Assembly: GCF_016907735.1 (NCBI RefSeq)
Contig: NZ_JAFBCP010000001.1
Location: forward strand, 1,488,001 to 1,552,000
Source of the DNA: Brevibacterium paucivorans
GTDB lineage: Bacteria > Actinomycetota > Actinomycetes > Actinomycetales > Brevibacteriaceae
Direction: 5' to 3'
DNA: 64,000 nt
Shown: positions 1-10,953 of the stretch, in pieces
Layout: each line of letters opens with the position of its first letter
How positions within the stretch are numbered: position 1 is the stretch's first letter
Made by a program: the position numbers and the translations under genes
Notes under the pieces: generated by a model
What the model was told of the DNA's origin: nothing
Databases searched by the model: none
The model's input: the letters and a program-made list of their open reading frames with translations, nothing else

Positions 1-1
1 G

Positions 2-2169
<2,168 letters not shown>

Positions 2170-2265
2170 AGCTTCACGCATAGAGGCATGCTTATATAAC
2201 TATTTGTCAATAATTGGGGTGTGCGGCTACTTTCTGGTTGTTTCATTTAGCTAGAAAGGTCTTCT

Positions 2266-3408
2266 ATGAAGTCGCTTCGCGCTACGTCAGTTGCGATCAT
2301 TGCAGCAGGTGCCCTCGTTTTGTCCGCGTGCGGATCCCAGTCTGGTGATTCCGGCGATGACAAGCTCAACGTGGTGACATCGACCAACGTCTACGCCGAC
2401 ATTGCTCAGACGGTTGGCGGTGACGCTGTAGATGTCACGCCGATTATTGACGACCCGTCGAAAGACCCGCACTCCTATGAGGCGACTACTGAAGACCAAC
2501 TTAAGCTGTCCAAAGCAGACGTAGTTGTGCAAAACGGCGGTGGTTACGACGCTTTCATGACCACGCTGTTGGAGGCTTCTGACTCCAAGCCCGAGGTGGT
2601 TGACGCAGTTTCGATCTCCGGCCTCCCGGGTTCGGAGGGACTGAGTAACGAACCTCACGACCACGGCCATGACCACGAGCACGGCGAAGAGGGCCACGAG
2701 GGTCACGACCACGAGCACGGCGAAGAGGGCCACGAGGGTCGCGACCACGAGCACGGCGAAGAGGGCCACGAGGGTCACGACCACGAGCACGGCGAAGAGG
2801 GCCACGAGGGTCGCGACCACGAGCACGGCGAAGAAGGTCACGAAGGTCACGACCACGAGCACGGCGAAGAGGGTCACGACCACGGCGCGTTCAACGAGCA
2901 CGTGTGGTACTCCGTGCCCACCATGATCAAGCTGGTTGACGAAGTCGCTGCAACCATGAGCGAGAAGTCACCTGAGCACAAAGACGAGTTCGAGAAGAAC
3001 GCCGACGACCTGCGTGGCAATCTTGAAGATCTGAATACAAAGATTACTGACGCCAAGTCGCAGAATGAAGGCAAGAAAGCTGCAGCAACTGAACCAGTGC
3101 CTCTGTGGCTGTTTGAAGACATGGGGCTCGAACCAGCGACCCCACCAGAGTTCTTGTCTGCAATTGAAGAAGGTAACGACGCACCTCCTCTGGTGTTCAA
3201 GAAGGCTCAAGATCAGCTGAAGAACAAAGAGGTTGTCATCCTGGGCTACAACACGCAGGCAACTAACGAACAGGCCGAATCTCTGAAGAAGGCAGCTGAA
3301 GAAGCTGGTATTCCTGTCGTGGACATGGCTGAAACCATGCCCAAGGGCTCAAACTACGCCGATTGGATGTCCGGCTACGTCGACGAAGTAAACAGTGCCC
3401 TCAAATAA
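2266..3408 (+). CDS. znuA: Metal (zinc-type) ABC transporter substrate-binding lipoprotein with His-rich loop
   Basis: This is the extracytoplasmic receptor of a cluster A-I metal importer (ZnuA/AztC/TroA family). Residues 1-22 form a lipoprotein signal with lipobox LSAC, so C22 is the lipidated cysteine. The mature protein contains the expected DPHSYE metal-ligand motif and a second conserved lobe. Between them, residues about 130-207 are almost pure His/Glu/Asp/Gly: repeated 12-residue units of the type HDHEHGEEGHEG. A His-rich loop at this point is typical of zinc-specific ZnuA proteins, but it is unusually long here. It is followed by overlapping ATPase and permease genes. The RBS is GAAAGG before ATG. 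Specificity for zinc over manganese is inferred from the loop. Confidence 0.9.
   Translation: MKSLRATSVAIIAAGALVLSACGSQSGDSGDDKLNVVTSTNVYADIAQTVGGDAVDVTPIIDDPSKDPHSYEATTEDQLKLSKADVVVQNGGGYDAFMTTLLEASDSKPEVVDAVSISGLPGSEGLSNEPHDHGHDHEHGEEGHEGHDHEHGEEGHEGRDHEHGEEGHEGHDHEHGEEGHEGRDHEHGEEGHEGHDHEHGEEGHDHGAFNEHVWYSVPTMIKLVDEVAATMSEKSPEHKDEFEKNADDLRGNLEDLNTKITDAKSQNEGKKAAATEPVPLWLFEDMGLEPATPPEFLSAIEEGNDAPPLVFKKAQDQLKNKEVVILGYNTQATNEQAESLKKAAEEAGIPVVDMAETMPKGSNYADWMSGYVDEVNSALK
2671..2886 (+). repeat. 36-bp in-frame tandem repeat encoding the His-rich loop
   Basis: Five near-identical 36-bp units (2671, 2707, 2743, 2779, 2815) and a shorter sixth begin GACCACGAGCACGGCGAAGA. Units alternate between a codon for His (CAC) and Arg (CGC) at the same position, so the apparent expansion unit is 72 bp. 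The low divergence suggests recent slippage or unequal exchange. The opposite strand is incidentally open here; I regard that as a shadow. Confidence 0.95.
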
Positions 3409-4222
3409 GCACGAGAGTCCGTCGCGAACCTCTGTTTTGGAGATTCGCGACGGACTCCTCAAATTTGGTGAGCGCGTCCTGTGGCATGGCCTCGACCTTG
3501 CGGTAGAACCGGGAGAGTTCATCGCCGTTCTAGGACCAAACGGCAGCGGTAAGACGTCCCTGCTCAAAGTGCTACTGGGACAGTACAAACTGTCTGGCGG
3601 CTCGATCCGCGTGGGCGACCACGGAGTGCGCAAAGGCGACCCGGATATTGGCTACGTGCCACAACAGCGGTCCGTTGACCCGGCTACGCCGTTGCGCGCT
3701 CGTGACATTGTGGCCCTGGGTGTAGACGGGCATCGTTGGGGGCTGCGCCTGCCATCTTCGAAGTTCCGGAAGCGTATCGACCACCTTCTTGATCTCGTGG
3801 GAGCCGGTGACTACGCAGACGCACCCGTGGGCACCCTATCCGGCGGTGAGATGCAGCGCCTGCGTTTGGCGCACGCGTTGGCCAGTAGCCCGCGCTTGCT
3901 CTTGTGCGACGAACCTCTTCTGAGCCTGGACATCCCACACCAGCACTTGGTGGCGTCGTTGTTGGACAAAGAACGCAAAACAAACGACACCGCGATCCTG
4001 TTTGTCACCCACGAAATCAACCCGATTCTTCCCTACGTGGACCGCATTATTTACATTGTGGGCGGTCACTTCTTGGTGGGCACGCCCAACGAAGTGATGA
4101 ATTCTGAGGCTCTTTCGCACTTGTTCGACAGCAAGGTAGAAGTGCTCAACATCGGTGGCCGCGTGGTTGTTGTTGGTGGCGAGGATCAACATCACCATCC
4201 CGAACCAGAAAGCGTCGAGTAG
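3395..4222 (+). CDS. znuC: Metal ABC transporter ATP-binding protein
   Basis: This is the ATPase of the zinc-type importer. Walker A is GPNGSGKTS, the Q-loop region is YVPQQRSVD, the ABC signature is LSGGEMQR, Walker B is LLLCDEPL and the switch histidine is in FVTHE. The 275-residue length is normal. The GTG start at 3395 lies 14 nt inside the upstream receptor gene, and its stop overlaps the permease start by one base, so the three genes form one operon. The C-terminus ends in a short His-rich tail (QHHHPEPE), again in keeping with zinc handling. Confidence 0.93.
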   Translation: MPSNKHESPSRTSVLEIRDGLLKFGERVLWHGLDLAVEPGEFIAVLGPNGSGKTSLLKVLLGQYKLSGGSIRVGDHGVRKGDPDIGYVPQQRSVDPATPLRARDIVALGVDGHRWGLRLPSSKFRKRIDHLLDLVGAGDYADAPVGTLSGGEMQRLRLAHALASSPRLLLCDEPLLSLDIPHQHLVASLLDKERKTNDTAILFVTHEINPILPYVDRIIYIVGGHFLVGTPNEVMNSEALSHLFDSKVEVLNIGGRVVVVGGEDQHHHPEPESVE

Positions 4223-5115
4223 TGGAACAGCTGACTCAACTTTTTACGTTCGAACACTACGGTGAGCTCGTGGTTCTCCTGCGCAACTCCATTCTGGCGT
4301 CGGCGGTGCTGGGAATGGTGGGTGGCTTGGTGGGCTACTTCGTCATCATCCGTGATATCCCGTTTGCTGTTCACGGTGTTGCCGAACTGTCTTTCGCAGG
4401 TGCTGCTTTTGCGCTCTTAGTGGGATTTGACGTGGTGTTCGGGTCCATTTGTGGATCGCTCATCGCGGCTTTCCTCATTGGTGCAGGTGGCGTTCGCGCG
4501 TCCGATAAGAACTCGATCATCGGCGTTCTGATGCCGTTTGGCCTGGGCTTGGGAATTCTTTTCTTGGCGCTGTACCAGGGTCGCGCGGCTAACAAATTTG
4601 GCCTGCTCACCGGTCAGATCGTGGCGGTCAACCCGGGCCAACTCAAAGTCCTCATGGTGTGTGCCGCTGTTGTGGTTGTCGTGTTGGCAGTGATCTGGCG
4701 CCCGTTGGCGTTCGCGTCTATTGACGCCGAGGTCGCCCGCGCCCGAGGTGTCCCAATCGGCTTCCTGACGATCACCTTCATGCTGGTGTTGGGTCTTGCT
4801 GTCGCGTTGAGCGTTCAGGTTGTTGGTGTGTTGTTGGTGATGGCACTGCTGGTGACCCCAGCGGCTGCGGCCACGCAGATTTCTTCGAACCCGTACCTGG
4901 TGCCGGTGTTGTCGGTGGTGTTTGCCACGGTGTCCTCGGTGGGTGGTGTGCTGATTGCTCTGGGTTCGCCCGTCGTGCCTATCAGCCCGTTTGTCACTAC
5001 CATCAGCTTCCTCATTTATGCGGTATGCAGATTGATCGGTCGTAGTCGCGAAAAGCGATACGCGCGCCAACGCAATCGTCGTTTGGCTGAGCTCGATGCA
5101 GAACACCGGGTGTAA
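4222..5115 (+). CDS. znuB: Metal ABC transporter permease
   Basis: This is the membrane channel of the importer (ABC-3 family, 297 residues). About eight hydrophobic segments are visible, beginning near SAVLGMVGGLVGYFVIIRD, which is a conserved early part of the family. The GTG start at 4222 overlaps the ATPase stop (TAGTG). The cytoplasmic tail is strongly basic (RSREKRYARQRNRR). It closes the operon, and the cadmium/resolvase segment begins directly downstream. Confidence 0.93.
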   Translation: MEQLTQLFTFEHYGELVVLLRNSILASAVLGMVGGLVGYFVIIRDIPFAVHGVAELSFAGAAFALLVGFDVVFGSICGSLIAAFLIGAGGVRASDKNSIIGVLMPFGLGLGILFLALYQGRAANKFGLLTGQIVAVNPGQLKVLMVCAAVVVVVLAVIWRPLAFASIDAEVARARGVPIGFLTITFMLVLGLAVALSVQVVGVLLVMALLVTPAAAATQISSNPYLVPVLSVVFATVSSVGGVLIALGSPVVPISPFVTTISFLIYAVCRLIGRSREKRYARQRNRRLAELDAEHRV

Positions 5116-5245
5116 GCGTTGGGTGTGCTGTCAGAGCCAGAAGTCGTTGGCACAGATTCCGAGAGTCATCCTGTCGCAATGCCCGGTTATGTGGACTTCG
5201 AGGGGTCCTTCTGCCGCGTAGGTAATACCCCAGTTTCTTTGCGCA

Positions 5246-5557
5246 GCGCCCGCCGGAGGAGGAAGTGTCGATGTTTTCCTACAGCGACCGAAACTCCACT
5301 CCCCGCTCCTGGTGGCCGGCGAGTTGATCAATCAGATGCCTAATTGACCGGCCCAATCTATCCAGGCGCCAGACCACCAACGTGTCACCGGGGCGAAGTT
5401 GATCGAGCAACTTGTCGAGTTCAGGACGCGACTCCAACGATTCGGAAGCGGTGTCGGTGAAAATCCGGTAGCAGCCGGCCGCGGTGAGAGCGTCGTGTTG
5501 GAGTCGGGCGTCCTGGTCGCCGGTGGAGACCCGGGCGTAGCCGAAATCATGTCCCAT
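5246..5557 (-). pseudogene. tnpR: Truncated tnpR-type serine recombinase with an amber codon
   Basis: From ATG 5557 the frame gives a 92-residue resolvase N-terminus: GYARVSTGDQ with the nucleophilic serine, then DTLVVWRLDRLGRS and ERGVEFRSL. The frame then hits TAG at 5281-5279. Past the stop it continues in register with family-like residues ENIDTSSSGGR (to about 5246), where resolvases normally read LQENIDT followed by a GG motif. Homology then ends. So one nonsense change (probably CAG to TAG) and a 3' deletion are both visible. It is most likely a remnant of a Tn3-like element that brought in the adjacent cadmium genes; no terminal repeats were recognised. Confidence 0.85.
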
Positions 5558-5725
5558 ACTCAAAAACGTAACGCACCCACCTTTACGCATGGGGCCATTT
5601 CGGAAACCGGGTTTTTGCGTCAAGAACGAACGATTTCGACACGGGCAGTACCGAAGGGTGCCGCCTGTGTCACACATCACCGTCGGGCCGACGTTCGATT
5701 CTCGTTGCAACAGTTCAGCAGCCGC

Positions 5726-5741
5726 TGTATAGTTCAGTACA
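5726..5741 (+). promoter_or_regulatory. Candidate CmtR operator
   Basis: TGTA, eight bases, then TACA forms a short dyad ending on the first base of the cmtR start codon. It lies in an AT-richer stretch (TATAGTTCAGTACA) where a leaderless promoter would be expected. ArsR/SmtB sensors usually repress from such sites. The dyad is seen; its function is inferred. Confidence 0.45.
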
Positions 5742-6100
5742 TGCTGACTATTGCTTCGCGCTTGGACGTGATGAACCGATTGGGTCGAGCGATGGCCGAT
5801 CCCACCCGATCCCGTATTCTCCTGACCCTGCTGAGCGGCCCGGCCTACCCGGCCGCTCTCGCCCGGGAGTTGGAACTGACGCGGTCAAATGTGTCGAACC
5901 ACCTCACTTGCCTACGGGACTGCGGAATTGTGGTCGCCGAACCGCAGGGGCGGAAGACCCGCTACGCGATCGTCGACGCCCATCTTGTCCAGGCGTTGAA
6001 CTCACTGCTGGATACCACTCTGGCTGCCGACGAGAATGCCCCGTGTATTGACTCGGCATGTGACGTGCCCGGGTGCGCCACCGGAGAGGGGAACAGGTAA
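5741..6100 (+). CDS. cmtR: ArsR/SmtB-family cadmium/lead sensor, CmtR type
   Basis: This 119-residue winged-helix repressor should release DNA on binding Cd or Pb. I chose ATG 5741 because the longer upstream frame has no family resemblance. The recognition helix is LTRSNVSNHLTCLRDCG. Cysteines fall at residues 57, 61 and 102, the same three positions that bind Cd in Mycobacterium tuberculosis CmtR. Extra cysteines follow near the C-terminus (C107 and C112 by my count). The cadD-like gene starts at the base after the stop, so the two are one operon. Confidence 0.92.
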   Translation: MLTIASRLDVMNRLGRAMADPTRSRILLTLLSGPAYPAALARELELTRSNVSNHLTCLRDCGIVVAEPQGRKTRYAIVDAHLVQALNSLLDTTLAADENAPCIDSACDVPGCATGEGNR

Positions 6101-6694
6101 GTGGTAGCTGGTCTCCTGGGGGCGGTTGGTCTGTTTATCGCTACCAATATCGACGACATCATCGTGCTCTCGCTGTTCTTCGCCCGTGGGGCCGGCCAAG
6201 CAGGGACCACACTTCGGATCCTGGCCGGGCAGTACCTTGGTTTCGCGGGCATCCTCGCAGCCACGATCCTGGTCACCCTAGGGGCGGATGCTTTCTTGCC
6301 CACCGAGGCGATCCCCTACTTCGGGCTAATCCCCCTGACCCTGGGACTGTGGGCGACCTGGCAAGCCTGGCAGGGAGACGATGACGACGATGACGCGAAA
6401 GTCAGCGGAAAGAACGTAAGCGTCTTGACCGTCGCCGGGGTGACCTTTGCCAACGGTGGCGATAATATCGGCGTCTATGTCCCGGTTTTTCTCAACGTGG
6501 ATACCGCCACTGTTATCATCTACTGCGTCGTCTTTCTGATCCTGGTGGCGGGCCTGGTCCTGTTGGCGAAGTTCGTGGCCACCCGCCCACCCATCGCGGA
6601 GGTTCTCGAACGCTGGGAGCATGTGCTGTTCCCGATCGTTTTGATCGGCCTGGGTATCTTCATCCTCGTCAGCGGCGGCGCCTTCGGCCTTTAA
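6101..6694 (+). CDS. cadD: CadD-family cadmium resistance transporter
   Basis: This integral membrane protein (197 residues, about six hydrophobic segments) belongs to the CadD/LysE-like group that exports Cd2+. The family's first helix motif, ATNIDDIIVL, is present at residues 14-23. A second copy, TFANGGDNIGVYVP, lies near residue 120. A central acidic run of six Asp at about residues 92-97 is conspicuous and may bind metal. The GTG start directly follows the cmtR TAA, with AGAGGGG as RBS. The gene pair plus the broken resolvase look like an acquired metal-resistance cassette set between core genes. Confidence 0.9.
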   Translation: MVAGLLGAVGLFIATNIDDIIVLSLFFARGAGQAGTTLRILAGQYLGFAGILAATILVTLGADAFLPTEAIPYFGLIPLTLGLWATWQAWQGDDDDDDAKVSGKNVSVLTVAGVTFANGGDNIGVYVPVFLNVDTATVIIYCVVFLILVAGLVLLAKFVATRPPIAEVLERWEHVLFPIVLIGLGIFILVSGGAFGL

Positions 6695-6884
6695 TAAGCT
6701 CATCCCCGTGCTCCCAGGGCCTCTCTAGGTTTCCTCACCGGCATCAACTGAACCGCCTATGAAGTTGTGAAAGGCCGCTGCCGCAGGGACTCGACCACGC
6801 TAGGGCGACAGAAATTCTAAAACTGCCCTATTGGGGTGTAACTCGCACCAACATTCGCCCGTCATTTCGGGGTAGCGTAAAAGG

Positions 6885-7781
6885 GTGGACACAAAGAACA
6901 TTCTTCGCTTGGCCGTGGGTGTAGGTGGAACGTGCGCCGTCGCAGCAGGTGTGTGGGGCGCGTGTATCGAGCCGCACCTGTTTACAGTGCGCCACTTGAC
7001 ATGCCGGGTTCTGCCTCAAGGAAGCGCGCCTTTGAGGGTTTTGCACATCAGCGATCTCCACGTTGCGCCGTGGCAAAAGCACAAGATCAACTGGGTTCGC
7101 GCGCTGGCAAAACTCCAACCAGACCTGGTGATTAACACGGGCGACAACTTTGGGTTCAATTCGCTCGACACCGTGATCCACACGCTTGCCCCGCTCACAG
7201 CGTTCCCCGGAATCTTCGTGTTTGGGTCAAACGACTTCCACGGCCCTGCTGTGAAAAACCCGGCCAGATACCTCATGGGTCCTAGCGAGGTAAAAGAGGC
7301 TGAGCCTGACCTTCCGGCTGACGACCTTCGCCGGGCGCTCACATTGCGCGAGTGGAACTTCGTGGACAACTGCAACGCAACTCTCGAGGTCAAAGGGGTG
7401 AAAATCAGCGTCTCTGGTCTGGGCGATGCGCACATGAACAACGCGCACATCAGTCAAGAACACCCACACTTCGAAACCGGTGCCGATCTCAACGTGGGCG
7501 TGACCCACTCACCTTATTCCACCTCGGTCGACGCACTGATCGACGCGGGAGCTCAGATGGTCTTTGCCGGTCACACCCACGGCGGCCAGATCCGCATCCC
7601 CGGATACGGGGCGCCCGTCACCAACTCTGACCGACCTCGGGACGAAGCGCGCGGCCTGTTTACACGCTCAGGAGTCCCTGTTCACATCAGTGCAGGACTG
7701 GGCTTTTCGATCTTCGCGCCGGTGCGATTTGCATGCCCACCCGAGGTGACTCTCATGGAGCTTGTGGCACGCGAATCCTGA
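6885..7781 (+). CDS. Membrane-anchored metallophosphoesterase (YkuE-like)
   Basis: This 298-residue calcineurin-like phosphoesterase has an N-terminal hydrophobic segment (about residues 6-26) that should anchor it in the membrane. Metal-binding motifs appear in order: HISDLHV, NTGDNFG, GSNDFHG and FAGHTHGGQIR. Substrates of this group include UDP-sugar or lipid pyrophosphates, but none can be assigned here. The start is GTG 6885 behind AAAGG. It sits upstream of the class A PBP gene, a common actinobacterial pairing. Confidence 0.9.
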   Translation: MDTKNILRLAVGVGGTCAVAAGVWGACIEPHLFTVRHLTCRVLPQGSAPLRVLHISDLHVAPWQKHKINWVRALAKLQPDLVINTGDNFGFNSLDTVIHTLAPLTAFPGIFVFGSNDFHGPAVKNPARYLMGPSEVKEAEPDLPADDLRRALTLREWNFVDNCNATLEVKGVKISVSGLGDAHMNNAHISQEHPHFETGADLNVGVTHSPYSTSVDALIDAGAQMVFAGHTHGGQIRIPGYGAPVTNSDRPRDEARGLFTRSGVPVHISAGLGFSIFAPVRFACPPEVTLMELVARES

Positions 7782-7838
7782 GCGGATACTCAGTTTCAGC
7801 TGAGCCCAAGTATTTGCGGTCGTCGGTACAATGATCGC

Positions 7839-10166
7839 ATGGTGTCTTCTGCGTCCAACATAAAAACCAACGGAATGTCTCTGATCCTGCAGTTCATTGC
7901 GGTCAGTGCAATCGCGGGAATTGTGGGTGCCGGTTTGGCGATTCCTTCGGTGGGTGTCGCCTCGGTCGGTGCTAAGAACGTTGCCGAAATCTTCGAGTCG
8001 CTCCCGGCTGAGCTGGAAGAGCGGCCGTTGGCTGAGCAGTCCAAGATGCTCGCCGCCGACGGTTCGGAGATCGCTAGCTTCTACTGGCAGAACCGTAAAG
8101 AAGTTCACGTCGACGACATTTCGCAACACATGCAGGACGCGACTGTCGCGGTTGAAGACGAACGCTTCTTTGACCACGGTGGTGTGGACCTGCAGGGTAT
8201 TTTCCGCGCGTTGGTACACAACACGTTTTCTGATTCCAAACAGGGTGGTTCCACGCTGACGCAGCAGTACGTGAAGAACGTGCTGTCAGAAAACGCGCAC
8301 TCGCAGGACGACTCCGACGGTGTGGAAGCAGCGACAGAAGCCGACGGCGCTGCCGGTTATGCGCGTAAGTTGCGCGAGATTAAACTCGCAACCGCACTTG
8401 AAAAGAAGTACCCCAAGATTGAGATTCTCAACCGCTACCTGAACATCAACAATTACTCCGGTTCGCCACGTGTGTACGGTGTTGAGGCAGCTGCCCACCA
8501 CTACTGGGGCATCAAGGCAAAAGACCTGAATATCGAGCAGTCGGCCCTGCTGGCTGGTGTGGTGAAGAACCCTGCGGCATACAACCCAGAACGTTTCCCC
8601 GACCGCGCGCTACAGCGCCGAAACATCGTGTTGGGGCAGATGCTCAAGTACGAGTACATTTCGCAGGAAGAACACGACAAAGCGGTCAAGACTGACCTTG
8701 GCCTGAAGATTCACAACACGCCTAACGGTTGTGCTGCGGCTAAGGACGCTGCGTACTTCTGCGACTACGTTCAGCGCGTCATCGAAAACGACCCGGTTTT
8801 CGGTAAGACTAAAGAAGAGCGCGCTAACGTCCTGGCCCGAGGTGGTTTGACGGTCAAGACGACCCTCAACCGGGACATGCAGAAGGCTGCCGATAGCACC
8901 GTGAAGAAACGTATTCCGGTTGGTGACCCATCGGGTGCGGGGCACTCGATCGTGTCCGTTGAACCAGGGACCGGAAAGGTCCTGGCAATGGCCCAGAACC
9001 GTAACTACTCGGTGACTGAAGGCAAGAAGAACTTCGACACCCAGCTGAACTACAACGTGGACCGTAAGCACAACGGTGCGAGTGGGTTCCAAGTGGGTTC
9101 GACGTGGAAGCCGTTTGTGCTGGCTGAATGGTTGCGCGAAGGTAAGAAACTTAACACCACGGTCAACGCGACCAAACGAACCTTTTCAGCGGGTTCGTGG
9201 AAGTACGACGGTTGTCCTGCTGTTGGTGGTAGCTGGAACCCAAACAACGCCGGTGACGGTCTCGGATCCAGCGGCATGAGTGCATTGCAAGCCACCAAGA
9301 AATCGGTGAACACTGGTTATGCGGCTATGGGTAACCAGCTCAATATGTGCGGGATCATGAAGACCGCGCAGTCGTTGGGCTTGAAGTACGGTAACGACGA
9401 ACCGCTCGACCAGCCGCAGGAAAACTGGAAAAAGGAACGGAACCTCTACATTTCCACGATGCCATCTTCGATCCTGGGAACCACGCCGGTTGCTCCGATC
9501 GACATGGCTGCGGCATACGCGGTGTTTGCCTCAGGTGGTACGTACTGCAAACCATCACCCATCGACAGCATCAAAGATGCTGACGGTAAAGACGTTAAGA
9601 CTCCAGACCCCGACTGTCACGAAGCAATCGAACCTGATGTCGCTAAAGGTGTGGCTTACGCGCTTACACAGACCTTCCACGGAGGTACTACGACACGGTT
9701 GAAGATTGGGGCGCCTGCAGGTGCCAAGACCGGTACTACTAACTTCGAGGTTGGTCACACGTGGTTGTTGGGATTCACATCCAAACTGTCGACAGCAGTG
9801 TGGGTAGGTGACCCTGACGGTGTGCGTGACTGGCGTAAGAACTCTAAGGGTAAGGTTCGCGGGCGCATTTACGGTGGAACCATCGCTGGACCTTCGTGGC
9901 AGGCGTATATGAACAAAGCCATTAAGCACACGAAAGGTAATGAAGGGTTCCGTGCACCCAGCTCCATGATGGGCTCCGGCGGTGGAGGCGGAGGTGGCAA
10001 CGGCGGCGGAGGTAACAGTCGCCCCGCCCCTAAGCCAAAGAAGAAGCCGTCCAACAAGGGCGGTGGCGGCAGCAAAGGCGGCGGCGGTAACGGCGGCGGT
10101 GGAAACAAAGGCGGCAACGGTGGCGGAGGTGGCGATGGCGGTGGCGCAAACACCATCGTTGGCTAA
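7839..10166 (+). CDS. ponA: Bifunctional class A penicillin-binding protein
   Basis: The enzyme polymerises and cross-links peptidoglycan at the outer membrane face. The N-terminal anchor is at about residues 13-38. The GT51 transglycosylase domain shows EDERFFDHGG (catalytic E106) and GGSTLTQQ. The transpeptidase domain has S421-T-W-K, an SVN box, and K630-T-G-T. The last about 70 residues are Gly-, Pro- and Lys-rich (GGGGGGNGGGG, PKPKKKPSNK), which resembles wall-spanning tails of other actinobacterial PBPs. The 775-residue length is typical. A small DUF4177 gene follows after 76 nt. Confidence 0.96.
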   Translation: MVSSASNIKTNGMSLILQFIAVSAIAGIVGAGLAIPSVGVASVGAKNVAEIFESLPAELEERPLAEQSKMLAADGSEIASFYWQNRKEVHVDDISQHMQDATVAVEDERFFDHGGVDLQGIFRALVHNTFSDSKQGGSTLTQQYVKNVLSENAHSQDDSDGVEAATEADGAAGYARKLREIKLATALEKKYPKIEILNRYLNINNYSGSPRVYGVEAAAHHYWGIKAKDLNIEQSALLAGVVKNPAAYNPERFPDRALQRRNIVLGQMLKYEYISQEEHDKAVKTDLGLKIHNTPNGCAAAKDAAYFCDYVQRVIENDPVFGKTKEERANVLARGGLTVKTTLNRDMQKAADSTVKKRIPVGDPSGAGHSIVSVEPGTGKVLAMAQNRNYSVTEGKKNFDTQLNYNVDRKHNGASGFQVGSTWKPFVLAEWLREGKKLNTTVNATKRTFSAGSWKYDGCPAVGGSWNPNNAGDGLGSSGMSALQATKKSVNTGYAAMGNQLNMCGIMKTAQSLGLKYGNDEPLDQPQENWKKERNLYISTMPSSILGTTPVAPIDMAAAYAVFASGGTYCKPSPIDSIKDADGKDVKTPDPDCHEAIEPDVAKGVAYALTQTFHGGTTTRLKIGAPAGAKTGTTNFEVGHTWLLGFTSKLSTAVWVGDPDGVRDWRKNSKGKVRGRIYGGTIAGPSWQAYMNKAIKHTKGNEGFRAPSSMMGSGGGGGGGNGGGGNSRPAPKPKKKPSNKGGGGSKGGGGNGGGGNKGGNGGGGGDGGGANTIVG

Positions 10167-10242
10167 CCTCGCCGGCTACACACCGGGGCCCTAGGCCCTG
10201 ACAACCGAGCGTCCTGCGGGGCGCACAAAGAAAGGTGACGAC

Positions 10243-10404
10243 ATGCAAAAATGGGAATACGCGACTGCCCCTCTTCTTATCCACAACACCAAGCAGATCT
10301 TGGACATGTGGGGCGAAGACGGTTACGAACTGGTTCAGGTTGTCCCAGGCCCTGATGGTCAGGGACTGGTTGCATACTTCAAGCGTCCTAAACAGGAGGG
10401 CTGA
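10243..10404 (+). CDS. Small DUF4177-type protein
   Basis: This 53-residue gene starts MQKWEYATAP and contains WGEDGYELVQVVPG, the hallmark of the short DUF4177 proteins that accompany RidA in this actinobacterial locus. The RBS is AAAGGTG, 7 nt before ATG 10243. Its stop is followed after two bases by the GTG of the RidA gene, so they are co-transcribed. Function is unknown. Confidence 0.85.
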   Translation: MQKWEYATAPLLIHNTKQILDMWGEDGYELVQVVPGPDGQGLVAYFKRPKQEG

Positions 10405-10406
10405 AC

Positions 10407-10862
10407 GTGACGGTCGCGGAAAAGCTCGCGGAGCTGGGCATCGAACTGCCCCAGGTGCCAGCGCCTGCCGGTGCGTACGTCCCGGCCCTGGTCGACGGTG
10501 ACCATGTGTACACCTCGGGACAGTTGCCGTTTGTAAGCGGTGAACTGGTCAACCCTGGTGTTCTGGGCGACTCAGTTACGGTAGAGGAAGGCTATGATGC
10601 CGCCAAGCTGTGCGCTATTAACGCGCTTGCAGCGATCAAGTCGGCCGTGGGTGATCTGGAACGTGTCAAGCAGGTGGTGAAGGTTGTGGGGTTTGTTGCA
10701 TCAGCTCCCGGCTTCGACCAGCAGCCGCGTGTGATCAACGGTGCATCCGAACTGTTGGGCGAAGTGTTCGGTGAACGTGGTCAGCACGCACGCTCGGCCG
10801 TGGGTGTGTCAGCGTTACCATTGGGCACCTCGGTCGAAGTTGAAGTCACGGTACGAATCTAG
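10407..10862 (+). CDS. RidA-family (YjgF/YER057c/UK114) enamine/imine deaminase-like protein
   Basis: This is a 151-residue trimer-forming fold. RidA members hydrolyse reactive 2-aminoacrylate and related imines. Sequence signs are YTSGQLPFVSGEL near the N-terminus, AAKLCAINALAAIKSAVGDLERVKQVVKVVGFV in the centre (seen as a longer helix) and a C-terminal ARSAVGVSALPLG. The canonical Arg of the active site appears as the R of ARSAVG. It starts with GTG behind AGGAGG, two bases after the DUF4177 stop. Confidence 0.93.
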   Translation: MTVAEKLAELGIELPQVPAPAGAYVPALVDGDHVYTSGQLPFVSGELVNPGVLGDSVTVEEGYDAAKLCAINALAAIKSAVGDLERVKQVVKVVGFVASAPGFDQQPRVINGASELLGEVFGERGQHARSAVGVSALPLGTSVEVEVTVRI

Positions 10863-10953
10863 GGTCAGCGCCGAGCTACCCACGTAAGGACATCCCCTGC
10901 CACACCGTTCACACACGATCCCCGCGTCACAGGGGCTCGCGAAGATCTTGAAC

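Noticed and set aside
2287-2901. 204-codon open frame opposite the zinc receptor
   Set aside because: It is the reverse of the His-rich tandem repeat; it has no family resemblance and overlaps a certain gene.
5119-5343. 74-codon plus-strand frame after the permease gene
   Set aside because: No recognisable motif and it runs antisense through the resolvase remnant.
5399-5740. N-terminal extension of CmtR
   Set aside because: Antisense to tnpR and outside the family; ATG 5741 gives the exact CmtR cysteine spacing.
9869-10156. Proline-rich minus-strand frame
   Set aside because: Complement of the Gly-rich PBP tail.
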